A stretch of 64,000 nucleotides of DNA from Crocosphaera sp. Lineage in GTDB: Bacteria; Cyanobacteriota; Cyanobacteriia; Cyanobacteriales; Microcystaceae. Positions 9,799 through 19,200 of the stretch are shown here, piece after piece. The notes under the pieces were generated by a model. The model was not told the DNA's origin. It searched no databases and worked only from the letters and a program-made list of their open reading frames with translations. The number at the start of each line of letters is the position of its first letter. Positions within the stretch are counted from its first letter, which is position 1. The stretch spans positions 46,842 through 110,841 of the forward strand of contig NZ_JASJEB010000006.1 in NCBI RefSeq assembly GCF_030064895.1. The letters are read 5' to 3'. The position numbers were made by a program, and so were the translations under genes.

Positions 9799-10740
9799 AT
9801 GCTTAAATATTTTTTATTAAAAACTTCAACTTTTTTGTCTATTCCCTTAGCTTTAATGCTTTTCATTGGGGCAACATTTCCCCCAACACCACGAGCATCA
9901 ACATCTTTATTATTTGCTAAAATCGATAAAGATAAGCTCCTAAAAGAATCTCCGTCTCCTCGCTTAATTATGATCGGTGGTTCTAATTTAAGTTTTGGCA
10001 TCAATAGTCAGATGATAAAAGATGCTTTAGACTTAAATCCAATTAATACGGGAATTCATGCTGATATTGGTTTAAAATATATGATGGATGATGTATTAGA
10101 GCATATTAAACCAGGAGATATTTTGGTAATGGCTCCAGAATATCAACACTTTTATGGAACTTATGCTTATGGACGTCACTCACTTCTAATAACTGTTGTA
10201 GATGTTGATCGAGATAGTTTAAATAATTTGAGTGCAAAGCAATGGTTAGACATACTACCATTTTTTCCTAAATTTTCTTTCTCTAAACTTAAACCGAGTG
10301 AATATTTTTTTCAGCAAAGTAAAAAAATTGGAGTTTATGAAAGAAGATCATTTAATCAATATGGAGATGTAGATATACATTGGAGTCACCCTGGTAAAAA
10401 AGTTAGACCTAACGATAAATTTAATGACAATATTAATGAAAATTTAATTCAAGAAATGGTTGAATTTAGAGAAAAAGTAAGCCAAAAAGGAGCAATACTT
10501 TATCTTACATTTCCAGGTTATCAAAAAGCTTCATTTGACAAGAATAAAGAAGAAATTTATAAAATTGAAAAAAAATTAAGTCAAAATAATTTTCTTTTGT
10601 TGGGTTATCCAGAAAGATATAAAATACCAAATAATATGATGTATAACACTCCTTATCACCTTAATAAAGAAGGAGTGGACTTAAGAACGCAAAGATTAAT
10701 CGAAGATTTAAGCCAAGCTATCAATAAAAATGAACCATGA
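9799..10740 (+). CDS. SGNH-like exported partner of MBOAT, copy 2
   Basis: A 313-residue tandem paralogue of the gene at 8657. Its N-terminal quarter is nearly identical, and differences gather between residues about 130 and 270. The GGSNLSFGINS block and the C-terminal NTPYHLNKEGVDLRT are kept, but the aspartate of the DTPYH motif is Asn in this copy (YNTPYH), so the putative catalytic acid is lost. Its ribosome-binding site lies inside the duplicated MBOAT tail. It could be a specialised or decaying copy. Confidence 0.75.
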   Translation: MLKYFLLKTSTFLSIPLALMLFIGATFPPTPRASTSLLFAKIDKDKLLKESPSPRLIMIGGSNLSFGINSQMIKDALDLNPINTGIHADIGLKYMMDDVLEHIKPGDILVMAPEYQHFYGTYAYGRHSLLITVVDVDRDSLNNLSAKQWLDILPFFPKFSFSKLKPSEYFFQQSKKIGVYERRSFNQYGDVDIHWSHPGKKVRPNDKFNDNINENLIQEMVEFREKVSQKGAILYLTFPGYQKASFDKNKEEIYKIEKKLSQNNFLLLGYPERYKIPNNMMYNTPYHLNKEGVDLRTQRLIEDLSQAINKNEP

Positions 10741-10793
10741 TTATTATCTTCTAATTCATTCTTGCCATCTTCAATTGTAAAATCGTTTAAACC

Positions 10794-10991
10794 TCAAAAA
10801 TCTCTCATAGATTGATTATAACAGTTGTTTAAAGAACCTGTCAGTGTAGTAGAACCAACCTTCCCATCTGAATAAACAATAAAAACTTTCTCGCCAATGA
10901 GCCTTGTAATTAAATAACATCTCCAATTTACGGATAAAGAATAGCTAAAATCTAATAGCTGAATAATTTTCTGCTTTAATATTGTCTTCAT
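10794..10991 (-). pseudogene. Sulfotransferase-like N-terminal fragment
   Basis: A 65-codon frame contains KVFIVYSDGKVGSTTLTGSL. This matches the phosphosulfate-binding N-terminal motif (GKVGSTTL) of carbohydrate sulfotransferase or capsule-synthesis proteins. Full members are 200-300 residues; here the frame stops shortly after the motif. It is most likely a truncated gene in the polysaccharide-related region. A real short protein cannot be excluded. Confidence 0.5.
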
Positions 10992-11185
10992 TTTGTTAAT
11001 GATGATTAATGATTGAATATAAAAGGCATAGTGGACAAGAGAAGATTAGCAACAAAGCTCAAAAATTGTTCGTCTTCGTAACCGACAAGAAACAATAACC
11101 AGACAATTCTAACATTGCTATAGAAAAAATTGAGTACACTAAAACAAGAAAATACACTAACAGCGATCAGCGAGATAGCTAAACT

Positions 11186-11689
11186 ATGTTTTCCATGCCC
11201 ATTATCTTCAAAAAAAACACCCTAGTAACCCTCAGTTGTACCCTAACGGCGATGGCGGCCATGATCGCCCTGAAAACCATTCCCAGAAACGTACAAGCCC
11301 AAACCCTAGCCCCGAATAGTCCCCTTACCGTTCGCTCCGATATCCAAGAAGCCAACTCAGAAACCGGCGTAGTCACCGCCAGAGGTAACGTACAATTTTT
11401 CTACCCTGCCCGACAAATTCAAGGTACATCCGCACAAGCACAGTATTTCAGCCGAGAACGGCGTTTAGTTCTCACCGGAGACGTTTATGTACTGCAAGAA
11501 GGCAACAGTATGAGGGCCGAAACCATGACCTATCTCATCGACGAAGGACGCTTTATTGCTACCCCAGAATCAGCCCAACAAGTAGAATCAATTTACCTCG
11601 TCACAGAAAACCAAAACAACCCCCCTCAACCCACCCCCGTGTCACCGGCACCACCCTTAGACACCACCTTGCCCACCCCCGACTTTTAA
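11186..11689 (+). CDS. LptA/OstA-like periplasmic LPS transport protein
   Basis: A 167-residue protein with an N-terminal signal (hydrophobic residues about 12-30, then VQAQ). It has one OstA-type domain, with VTARGNVQFFYPARQIQGTS, LVLTGDVYVLQEGNSMRAE and MTYLIDEGRF, the beta-jellyroll pattern of LptA. The tail is proline-rich. It lies 10 bases before lptB, as in other bacteria, which supports a role in carrying lipopolysaccharide across the periplasm. An ATG at 11195 is an alternative start. Confidence 0.85.
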   Translation: MFSMPIIFKKNTLVTLSCTLTAMAAMIALKTIPRNVQAQTLAPNSPLTVRSDIQEANSETGVVTARGNVQFFYPARQIQGTSAQAQYFSRERRLVLTGDVYVLQEGNSMRAETMTYLIDEGRFIATPESAQQVESIYLVTENQNNPPQPTPVSPAPPLDTTLPTPDF

Positions 11690-11699
11690 ATGCCGAGCA

Positions 11700-12416
11700 A
11701 TGACACTAATTTTAGAAAATATCCATAAAAGCTACGGAAAAAGAGACATTGTTAACCGCGTCAATATTAATGTTGCCCCTGGAGAAATTGTTGGGTTGCT
11801 CGGACCCAATGGTGCAGGGAAAACAACCACATTTTATATAGCCACCGGTCTTATTAAACCCAATAAAGGCAAAGTTTGGTTAAATCAACAAGAAGTGACG
11901 CGCTTACCCTTAAATAAGCGCGCTCGTCTCGGTATTGGCTATATGACCCAGCAACCCAGTATTTTTCGTCATCTCAGCGTGGCCGAAAATATTCAAGTTG
12001 CCCTGGAACAAACCAACGTTCCCTTTCGCCAAAGACCCCAACGCCTTCATAGCTTACTCAAAGAATTTCGTCTGGAAAAAATTGCCAACACCAAAGGCTC
12101 TCAAGTTTCCGGGGGAGAAAGACGGAGAACAGAGTTAGCCCGTTCCTTAGCAGTAGGTAAACAGGGGCCAGACTTTTTATTATTAGATGAACCCTTTGCC
12201 GGGGTTGATCCCATCGCTGTCTCAGAAATTCAAACCATGATCGCCCAATTACGCGATCGCCAAATGGGTATTTTGATCACAGATCACAATGTTCAAGCCA
12301 CCCTAGCCATTACTAACCGCGCTTATATTATGAGGGATGGTCAAATTTTAGCCGCCGGCAGTGCCGAAGAAATTTATAACAATCCTTTGGTACGACAATA
12401 TTATTTAGGAGATTAG
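11700..12416 (+). CDS. lptB: LPS export ABC transporter ATPase LptB
   Basis: A 238-residue ABC ATPase. The Walker A motif is GPNGAGKTT (residues 35-43), the signature VSGGERRRTE and Walker B FLLLDEPFAGVDP, followed by the H-loop ITDHNV. The RRRTE signature is typical of LptB. It powers lipopolysaccharide extraction together with the LptF-type permease encoded 36 bases downstream. Confidence 0.95.
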   Translation: MTLILENIHKSYGKRDIVNRVNINVAPGEIVGLLGPNGAGKTTTFYIATGLIKPNKGKVWLNQQEVTRLPLNKRARLGIGYMTQQPSIFRHLSVAENIQVALEQTNVPFRQRPQRLHSLLKEFRLEKIANTKGSQVSGGERRRTELARSLAVGKQGPDFLLLDEPFAGVDPIAVSEIQTMIAQLRDRQMGILITDHNVQATLAITNRAYIMRDGQILAAGSAEEIYNNPLVRQYYLGD

Positions 12417-12452
12417 AGAAAATCGGTCAACTCTAAAAGCACACACAAAATT

Positions 12453-13637
12453 ATGGATATTGGTCAAGCAAACCCCCTTAAAATCAAATTAAAACCCAGC
12501 ATCCCTGGTTTAGCAATCATGGATCGTTACCTATTTATTGAACTGCTGTTGCCTTTTCTGTTTGGCATGGGTATCTTCACCTCTTTAGGTTTATCCATTG
12601 GTACATTATTCGACCTGGTGCGTCGCGTCACCGAGTCAGGGTTAATGTTATCAGTCGCTTTAAAGGTTTTACTGCTAAAAATGCCAGGCTTTGTTAGTTT
12701 GGCCTTTCCTATGGCCATGTTATTAGCAGCTTTGATGGCTTATAGTCGTTTATCCAGTGACAGCGAAATTATCGCCTTACGCAGTTTGGGGGTAAGCGTT
12801 TATCGTTTAATCATCCCCGTGATTCTTTTTGGTTTCGTGGTTACAGGATGCGCTTTTGTTGTCAACGATTGGATCGCACCGGCGGCCACCCATGAAGCTG
12901 CTGTTACCTTAGAACGGGCAGTCAACCAAGAACGACCGGATTTTAAAGAGCGCAATATTGTTTATCCCGAATATAAAACCATTCAAGAGGAAGACGGACA
13001 AGAAGCCACTGTTTTGAGCCGTTTATTCTACGCCGAAGAATACAACGGCGAGCAAATGCAAGGGTTGACCATTTTAGACCGCACCCAAGAAGGAGTTAAC
13101 CAAATTGTTACCTCAGAGTCCGCTACCTGGAATATTTCCAGCAATACTTGGGACTTTTTCAATGGGACTATTTACTTGATTGCCCCAGATGGTTCCTATC
13201 GCAATATTGTGCGCTTTCAACATCAACAATTAGCTTTGCCCCGGGCCCCGTTAGATTTAGCCAACCGTCGTCAAAATTTCACAGAAATGACCATCGCCGA
13301 AACCAAAGAATATCTCAAAGCCATGCAATTAAGTGGCAACGAGAAACGGGTAAGAAAGGTTAAGGTTCGTCTCCAAGAAAAGTACGCTCTACCTTTCGTA
13401 TGTTTAATCTTTGGTTTAGTGGGGGCTGCCATTGGTGTTAGACCCCAAAATACCAATAAGGCCACCAGTTTTGGGGTCTGTGTCGGTTTAATTTTCGGTT
13501 ACTATCTACTGGCCTTTATGAGTACGTCCCTCGGTATTTGGGGCATTTTAACCCCCTTTCTGGGGGCTTGGTTACCCAATATTCTTGGATTGGTTGCCGG
13601 TAGCTTATTATTAGTTCAATCAGCAAGTTTACGATAG
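12453..13637 (+). CDS. LptF/LptG-family permease
   Basis: A 394-residue YjgP/YjgQ-family protein. It has membrane helices at about 30-60, 75-110 and 115-140, a periplasmic jellyroll domain, and three C-terminal helices. Typical motifs include MDRYLFIELLLPFLFGMG near the start and IFGLVGAAIGVRP near the end. Only one permease gene is present here; cyanobacteria generally use a single LptF/G-type protein, probably as a homodimer. It shares an operon with lptA-like and lptB. Confidence 0.92.
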   Translation: MDIGQANPLKIKLKPSIPGLAIMDRYLFIELLLPFLFGMGIFTSLGLSIGTLFDLVRRVTESGLMLSVALKVLLLKMPGFVSLAFPMAMLLAALMAYSRLSSDSEIIALRSLGVSVYRLIIPVILFGFVVTGCAFVVNDWIAPAATHEAAVTLERAVNQERPDFKERNIVYPEYKTIQEEDGQEATVLSRLFYAEEYNGEQMQGLTILDRTQEGVNQIVTSESATWNISSNTWDFFNGTIYLIAPDGSYRNIVRFQHQQLALPRAPLDLANRRQNFTEMTIAETKEYLKAMQLSGNEKRVRKVKVRLQEKYALPFVCLIFGLVGAAIGVRPQNTNKATSFGVCVGLIFGYYLLAFMSTSLGIWGILTPFLGAWLPNILGLVAGSLLLVQSASLR

Positions 13638-13667
13638 TCCACGTATTAATCAATTGTTAATTGCTAT

Positions 13668-14459
13668 ATGTCTGAACCCCGTTCCTTAACCATCGGTTGG
13701 CTTTACCCCAACTTAATGAGTACCTACGGCGATCGCGGTAACGTTATCTGTATACAACGCCGTTGTCAATGGCGAGAGATTCCTGTAACTATTCTTCCTT
13801 TGGATCAGCAAACAGAAGCAGATTTATTTAAAAGTGTTGATGTGATTGTTGGCGGTGGGGCCCAAGATCGTCAACAAGAAATCGTTATGCGAGACTTACA
13901 AGGGGCAAAAGCTGATATTCTCCGCAGTAAGTTAGACGGAGGGACTCCTGGGGTGTTTACCTGTGGTTCACCCCAACTTCTGGGCCATTATTATGAACCG
14001 GCTTTAGGCCAGCGTATCGAGGGGTTAGGTTTATTAGATTTAGTCACCAAACACCCCGGCCCAAATGTCTCCCGTTGTATCGGTAATGTGGTCTTTGAAA
14101 TTACTGCTTCTCCCCTGGCAGAAGATTTAAAAAAAATGTTGGGTCAACCACCGATTATTATTGGCTTTGAAAATCATGGGGGACGCACTTATTTAGGGGA
14201 TGTACAACCCTTGGGTAAGGTTCAGTCAGGATACGGCAATAACGGGGAAGATGGTTACGAAGGGGCTTTTTATCGTCATGCGATCGCGACTTATTCCCAC
14301 GGGCCTTTATTACCAAAAAATCCTTTTGTGGCTGATTGGTTGATTAAAACAGCATTAAAGGAAAAATATCAAACAGAAATCGAGTTAATACCCCTCGATG
14401 ATACTTTGTCCCAACAAGCAAGGGAAGCCATGTTAAAACGCTTAGAAACCTCAGCCTAA
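13668..14459 (+). CDS. GatD-like class I glutamine amidotransferase
   Basis: A 263-residue CobQ/CobB-type triad amidotransferase. The nucleophile is Cys99 in FTCGSPQLLGHYYE and the histidine His211 in SHGPLLPKNP. Length and motif order match GatD, the ammonia-supplying half of the MurT-GatD lipid II amidating enzyme. No murT is visible in this window. It starts 30 bases after lptF, so it is probably cotranscribed with the lpt genes. Confidence 0.82.
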   Translation: MSEPRSLTIGWLYPNLMSTYGDRGNVICIQRRCQWREIPVTILPLDQQTEADLFKSVDVIVGGGAQDRQQEIVMRDLQGAKADILRSKLDGGTPGVFTCGSPQLLGHYYEPALGQRIEGLGLLDLVTKHPGPNVSRCIGNVVFEITASPLAEDLKKMLGQPPIIIGFENHGGRTYLGDVQPLGKVQSGYGNNGEDGYEGAFYRHAIATYSHGPLLPKNPFVADWLIKTALKEKYQTEIELIPLDDTLSQQAREAMLKRLETSA

Positions 14460-14475
14460 TTAGATAATTAACTCC

Positions 14476-14673
14476 ATGAGCAAATCTACGTCATTTAAAA
14501 TTTCTTTTCTTAGCCTAGCTTTGATTAGTTTTATTGTCATTACCTTAACTACCTATATTTTAAGAGGGTTAGGAATCTTAGGATTTATACCAGGAATTGT
14601 TATTTTGCTGTTAATCGCTGTCTCAATTTTTATAGCCATTTTCTACAGTATTTCAGGGAGAAGACGTTTCTAG
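14476..14673 (+). CDS. Small membrane protein, two helices
   Basis: A 65-residue hydrophobic protein with two predicted membrane spans (about residues 9-29 and 34-57) joined by LRGLGILGF, ending in the basic tail GRRRF. It lies 16 bases after the GatD-like stop, in the same direction. I do not recognise the family. The position and clean two-helix pattern make a real gene likely. Confidence 0.55.
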   Translation: MSKSTSFKISFLSLALISFIVITLTTYILRGLGILGFIPGIVILLLIAVSIFIAIFYSISGRRRF

Positions 14674-14818
14674 AAACAACCATTTTTGAAACATTTTTCT
14701 GAAAAAGCTTTTGACTCAAAGTTGAAATTTGGTTAAAATAACCTCTGGTCAACAAAATACGTTAACCTACCTTAAGTACGGGTAAAATACCTGAAACTTC
14801 TAGAGAACACCAGAAATT

Positions 14819-15766
14819 ATGACTGGAAAAGTATTCGATGGTAATCCGACTCCGGCTGCCTTCCTGATCCTTATTCTTCCCCTTGCCGCCATTATTGTCC
14901 TTCTTTACAAGGCTTGGATCTGGGTATTAGGATTTGTTGCATTAGTGATTGTCTGGAAATTAGTGGACAATTATCAATGGCAGCAGTGGAGTGCTAAGAT
15001 TAACCCCATTTTTAACCAATTAATTCAAGAAAATCAGGGACAAATCACCCCGATGGATTTATCCCTCAAAGCAAATTTAAGTGCAAGAGGTGCTAAACGT
15101 TTCTTGGCCAGAAAAGCTGAAGAATTTAGCGCAACTTCTCGGGAATTACCAGAACAAGGAAAAGTATATTATTTCATTACTGCCAGCACTTTGGGCAGTA
15201 TTCTTGATGATAGTGAACCAGTGGCAGAAGAACCAGAAGAACCCGAAACCTTTGACATTGACGAGGATGATGATGAGCAAATTGAGACACCTCCCAGTAA
15301 TCAGGTAACATCCCAATCTTCTGAGGTGTCTTCACCCCCATCTACTACCTCTTCCTCTTTATCACCTTCCGAGGTGTCTTCTTCTCCATCCACTACCTCT
15401 TTATCAAGTCCTTTTGCTCAGTTGGCCGCCCTCAAAGAAGAACGACTACAACAAGATCAACCTTCACCAACAGAAACACCACAACCCCCACCAACTCTAT
15501 CAACCCCTCCTGAAACTCCCCCAGAAGTTACTTCTTCTGAATCTGAAAAAACCTCTGCTGATGGCAAGGAAAAGGAGAAACTACGGCTTATTCAATCGGA
15601 TTTGGCTAAAAGACTCGATACAACTCCCAGTACCATTGGCCGCCGTAAAACCGATGCTAGTTTCGCCGAATGGAGTCAAAGTAAAGATCCCGATGGTATC
15701 GCCTGGAAATATCTGAGACAGTCTCGGGTGTTTATCCCTGTTGACCCTGATAAGCGTTATGTCTGA
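14819..15766 (+). CDS. Cyanobacterial membrane-anchored protein, unknown function
   Basis: A 315-residue protein with two N-terminal membrane spans (about 14-30 and 32-48). A compact helical, winged-helix-like segment spans about 55-125 (MDLSLKANLSARGAKRFL). A long linker rich in Ser, Pro and Glu follows (about 135-245). A C-terminal basic segment around IQSDLAKRLDTTPSTIGRRK looks like a helix-turn-helix. It may sense or bind something at the membrane; no function is known to me. Frame-shifted repeats in the linker explain the overlapping open frames. Confidence 0.75.
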   Translation: MTGKVFDGNPTPAAFLILILPLAAIIVLLYKAWIWVLGFVALVIVWKLVDNYQWQQWSAKINPIFNQLIQENQGQITPMDLSLKANLSARGAKRFLARKAEEFSATSRELPEQGKVYYFITASTLGSILDDSEPVAEEPEEPETFDIDEDDDEQIETPPSNQVTSQSSEVSSPPSTTSSSLSPSEVSSSPSTTSLSSPFAQLAALKEERLQQDQPSPTETPQPPPTLSTPPETPPEVTSSESEKTSADGKEKEKLRLIQSDLAKRLDTTPSTIGRRKTDASFAEWSQSKDPDGIAWKYLRQSRVFIPVDPDKRYV

Positions 15767-15769
15767 CAA

Positions 15770-15807
15770 GATCTATCCCCCCTCTGTAAGGGGGGTTAGG
15801 GGGGATC
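15770..15807. terminator. GC-rich inverted repeat after the 14819 gene
   Basis: A C6 tract and two later G6 tracts make a strong hairpin bounded by GATC at both ends, beginning a few bases after the stop codon. There is no T run after it, so it may instead be an interspersed repeat that also stops or stabilises RNA. Confidence 0.5.
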
Positions 15808-15982
15808 AAATGGGAGAAATATAAAGGTTTGTTAAGAATTCAGTTAGGCAGGAACAAAAATTGATATATTAGTAATTGAAGCAAGGAAAGCTTCCCTGGC
15901 AGATAAAACAGCCCAGTGAAAGTCAAAAGTGAAAGAAAGAGGTAAGTAAACGCTGTTTAAACTAACGTCTGTCTCGTATCCC

Positions 15983-16152
15983 ACAACAACACCCAATCCG
16001 AAAATGGATAATTCCTCAAATGGGTAAATAGGAAGTAATACCGCAAGGTGAGCTTAGGAAGTAGGAAAGATTTAAGCAATTGCTAGGTATCTTCAGATAG
16101 TATCACAAAGGAGAGGAAAGAAATCTGAGAGTAGGATATGGGTGTTGTTTGT
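15983..16152 (+). ncRNA. Candidate structured RNA upstream of the GAF kinase
   Basis: The stretch from 15808 to 16231 has no gene. Within it, ACAACAACACCCA (15983-15995) pairs with TGGGTGTTGTTTGT (16139-16152) with one bulged base. The enclosed 140 bases hold a series of small hairpins: ATCC/GGAT, TTCCT/AGGAA, ACC-GCAA-GGT with a GNRA-type loop, GCTTA/TAAGC, and CAGAT/ATCTG. I could not match it to a known riboswitch or to RNase P, tmRNA or 6S RNA. It may be a leader of the kinase mRNA or a separate small RNA. Confidence 0.35.
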
Positions 16153-16231
16153 TACATTAATCAAGGAATTGCCATTATCTAGGTCATTGGAGTTAGACTA
16201 TAAGTGGTGTCGTTTTAAATAGGGTTTTCTC

Positions 16232-19200
16232 ATGTCAACCCATTCCCTTGACCAACAGATTGTTAAACAACGCTTAATAGAAATTATAAGGAAGATTCAC
16301 GAATGTGTAGAGTTGGCTAAACTACGGCACTTAATTGCCACTGAACTCAAAGCCTTGCTTAAGGTAGATAGAGTTTTGATACATGAGCTAAGAGAGGAGT
16401 TAGACGAAGTTAAGACACCTCCATCGGACAGAGCAGATCGATACGCCAACTCTGTGCCTAAAAGCTTGGAAGAAGTCTATCATAGTAATCTGCAATCGAC
16501 TCTCATGATATCAGAAAATTGGGAGCATTCTCTAGAAATAGGTGGTGAAATTACTCAAATATTCATACCTATTGTCTCAAAAAGACGAGAATGGGGAATA
16601 TTAGTCATAGAGCATAAATCAAAACTGCGCCCTTGGGAACTAGAAGATAGCAAGTTGGTGCAGGAAGTTGTATTTCATATTAGTATTGCAGTAGAGCATC
16701 ATCGAATGTACCAAGAAGAACAAAAGCAAAAGCGAATTCTTAATCTAGCAGTGGAAAGAGTTGCAGAAGAACACATTACTATTGCTGGTATTATCGATAA
16801 AATTCGCCGCTCTCTTGACATCAAGACCATATTAAGAACAACCACAGCAGAAACCCGCAAATTTTTCCAGTGCGATCGCGTGGCAATTTATCGCTTCAAT
16901 ACAGACCATAGTGGAGAATTTATTGCTGAGTCTGTTGCAGAGGGTTGGCGATCGCTGAGGAAAAATTCTCCTCAAGATGTTGATAACCAGGGGGAAGAGT
17001 ACTGTACGAACCTTTGGGATAATCTAGAATTCAGTGACACTTATTTAGAAGGAACTGCCGCCAAAACCTTTAACCCTGAGGACTTGTTTCGAGTTTGTGA
17101 CGATATCTATGAAGCCGGTTTTTCTCAAGACTATGTACAACTACTAGAAAAATATCAAGTTCAAGCTTATATTTTTGTGGCCATTTATAAGAATAGTACC
17201 CTGTGGGGACTTTTGGCCATCTGTCAAAATAGTAGTCCTCGTCACTGGGAAACCAGAGAAATTAACTTTATGGTACAACTAGGGGTAAATTTGGCTATTG
17301 CCCTACAACAAGGGGAACTCTTGGCCCGCACCCAAGAACAAGAAAAACAACTGCAAACCGCTTTAGAAACCGCCTTAAAACAGCAGACAGACACCTTACT
17401 CAAAATTAACCAAAAAGAACGAGCTTTAGGGCGAGTCATCGATAAAATTCGTCAAACCCTGGACTTAAAAACTATTTTCCAAACCGCAGCTACAGAAATG
17501 CAGCAACTGTTACGGGTGGAACATATAGCTATCTATCGCTTTGATAAAAGTTATGGAGGCGAGTTTATTTTTGAATCTGATCCTGGAGATTTTACTTCTT
17601 TGGTGGGGAAAAGTTGGAACGATGATTATTTACAAGAAACCCAAGGGGGAAGATTTCAAAATAATCAACCTTGTATTATTGACGATGTTCGCCGAGAGAA
17701 TAACGTCTCTCAGTGTTATTTAGCAGCTTTAGAGGGTTTCCTGGTCAGATCCCTGGCCATTGTCCCTTTATTTCAAGGGTCACAACTATGGGGACTGTTA
17801 GCCGGGTTTGAGCATAGTCGTTGTCGACAGTGGAAAACTGACGAAATTAAGCTATTACAGCGAGTTGCGCGTCATCTCAGTGTGGGGCTACAACAAAGCT
17901 TTTATTTTCAACAAGTTAAAGAATACGGTGAAGAACAAGGGATTATATTAGAGCAAGAACGGGCTTTGTTGGAAGTCATTGATAAAATTCGTCGGACTTT
18001 AGATTTAGACACCATTTTTCAAACTTCTGTTACAGAAATTCGTCAGCTTCTCAAGGCAGATCGGGTCTGTATTTTTCGCTTCGATCCTGGTTCAGAGTTT
18101 GCCCTGGCAGAATTAATTTCCGAAGATGTGGCCGATGAGTATCCTTCTTGTCTGAAAGCACAAGTAGAGGATCACTGCTTTGCTAAACAGAAAGAAACCT
18201 TTTTTAAACAAAATCATATCTTTACCATTGACGATATCAGTAAAGCTAATATGTTAGACTGTCATCGTCAGACCTTAGAACGGTTTAACGTGAAAGCCAA
18301 TTTGGTCGCTCCCTTGTTGATGGGAAAAAGACTTTGGGGGTTACTGTGTATTCATCAATGTTCTGGTCCTCGCCACTGGAAAACCAGAGAAAAAGGATTT
18401 ATTACCAAAATAGCCACCCATCTCAGTGTCGGTATTCAACAAGCGGCCTTACTCAAAGATAGTCAGCAACGGGCGAGGGTTCTCGAGACTACTTTAGAAC
18501 AAGTGCAAGTTCAAAAACGACATTTAGGGGACATCGCCAGCCAAGAAAAGGCTTTGTCTCGTGTGATTGAGCGCATCCGTCAAAGTTTGACCTTAGAAAA
18601 AATTTTTGCTTCTACCACCGAAGAAGTTAGACAGATGTTAAACTGCGATCGCGTGGTGGTGTATCGTTTTTGGGAAAATTGGGGCGGAGAATTTCTCTAC
18701 GAGTCTGTTGGGCCGGGTTGGAAACCTTTGGTGGGTGAGGGCGCAGAGAACACTATGTGGGAGGATAGTTATCTGCAAAATACCAAAGGAGGACGTTATC
18801 GGCACCAGGAAATTTTTTTGGTGAGAGACGTTGAAACAGCAGACTTAGCCCCTTGTCATCGGGAAATATATCAACAATTCCAAATTAGGGCGTTGATGAC
18901 CATTCCTGTGTTTAGTGGGGAAAAACTTTGGGGAATTTTGGGGGTTTATGACAATCAGCAGCCTCGATATTGGCATCGACGAGAAATTAACATAGTAAAG
19001 CAGGTAGCTAACCAGTTAGGGGTTGCAATCTATCAGAGTAACTTGTTGAGACGAACCCGAAAACAATCAGAAATGCTACAACGAACTTTAGCCGATCTCA
19101 ATGCGATCGTGGATAATTTGGGTAATGGCTTATTAGTGGTGGATATTCTTGGGAAAATTACTCGCTATAATCCTACGTTACAGTCCATGTTTCAAATGAC

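Larger units (their letters stand above)
8568..10748 (+). repeat. Tandem duplication (about 1.04 kb unit)
   Basis: The interval from about 8568 (last 27 codons of the MBOAT gene) to about 9607 is repeated at about 9710-10748 with an offset of 1142 bases. Both copies carry the MBOAT 3' tail with the same GAGGTG ribosome-binding site and a 313-codon gene. The two copies are separated by about 102 bases of Uma2-like coding remnant. After each gene the identity stops within about ten bases (ccatgattattat). Confidence 0.9.

Noticed and set aside
15081..15716. Extra plus-strand frames inside the 14819 gene
   Set aside because: They are frame-shifted readings of its Ser/Pro-rich repetitive linker.
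16050..16080. GGAAGTAGG in the kinase leader as a glutamine riboswitch
   Set aside because: The essential partner segment with CCGAAGGAACGC is missing, so the match is probably chance.
16131..16140. CTGAGA near the kinase leader as a TPP riboswitch
   Set aside because: The other conserved TPP segment (ACCTGAT) and the paired arms are absent.
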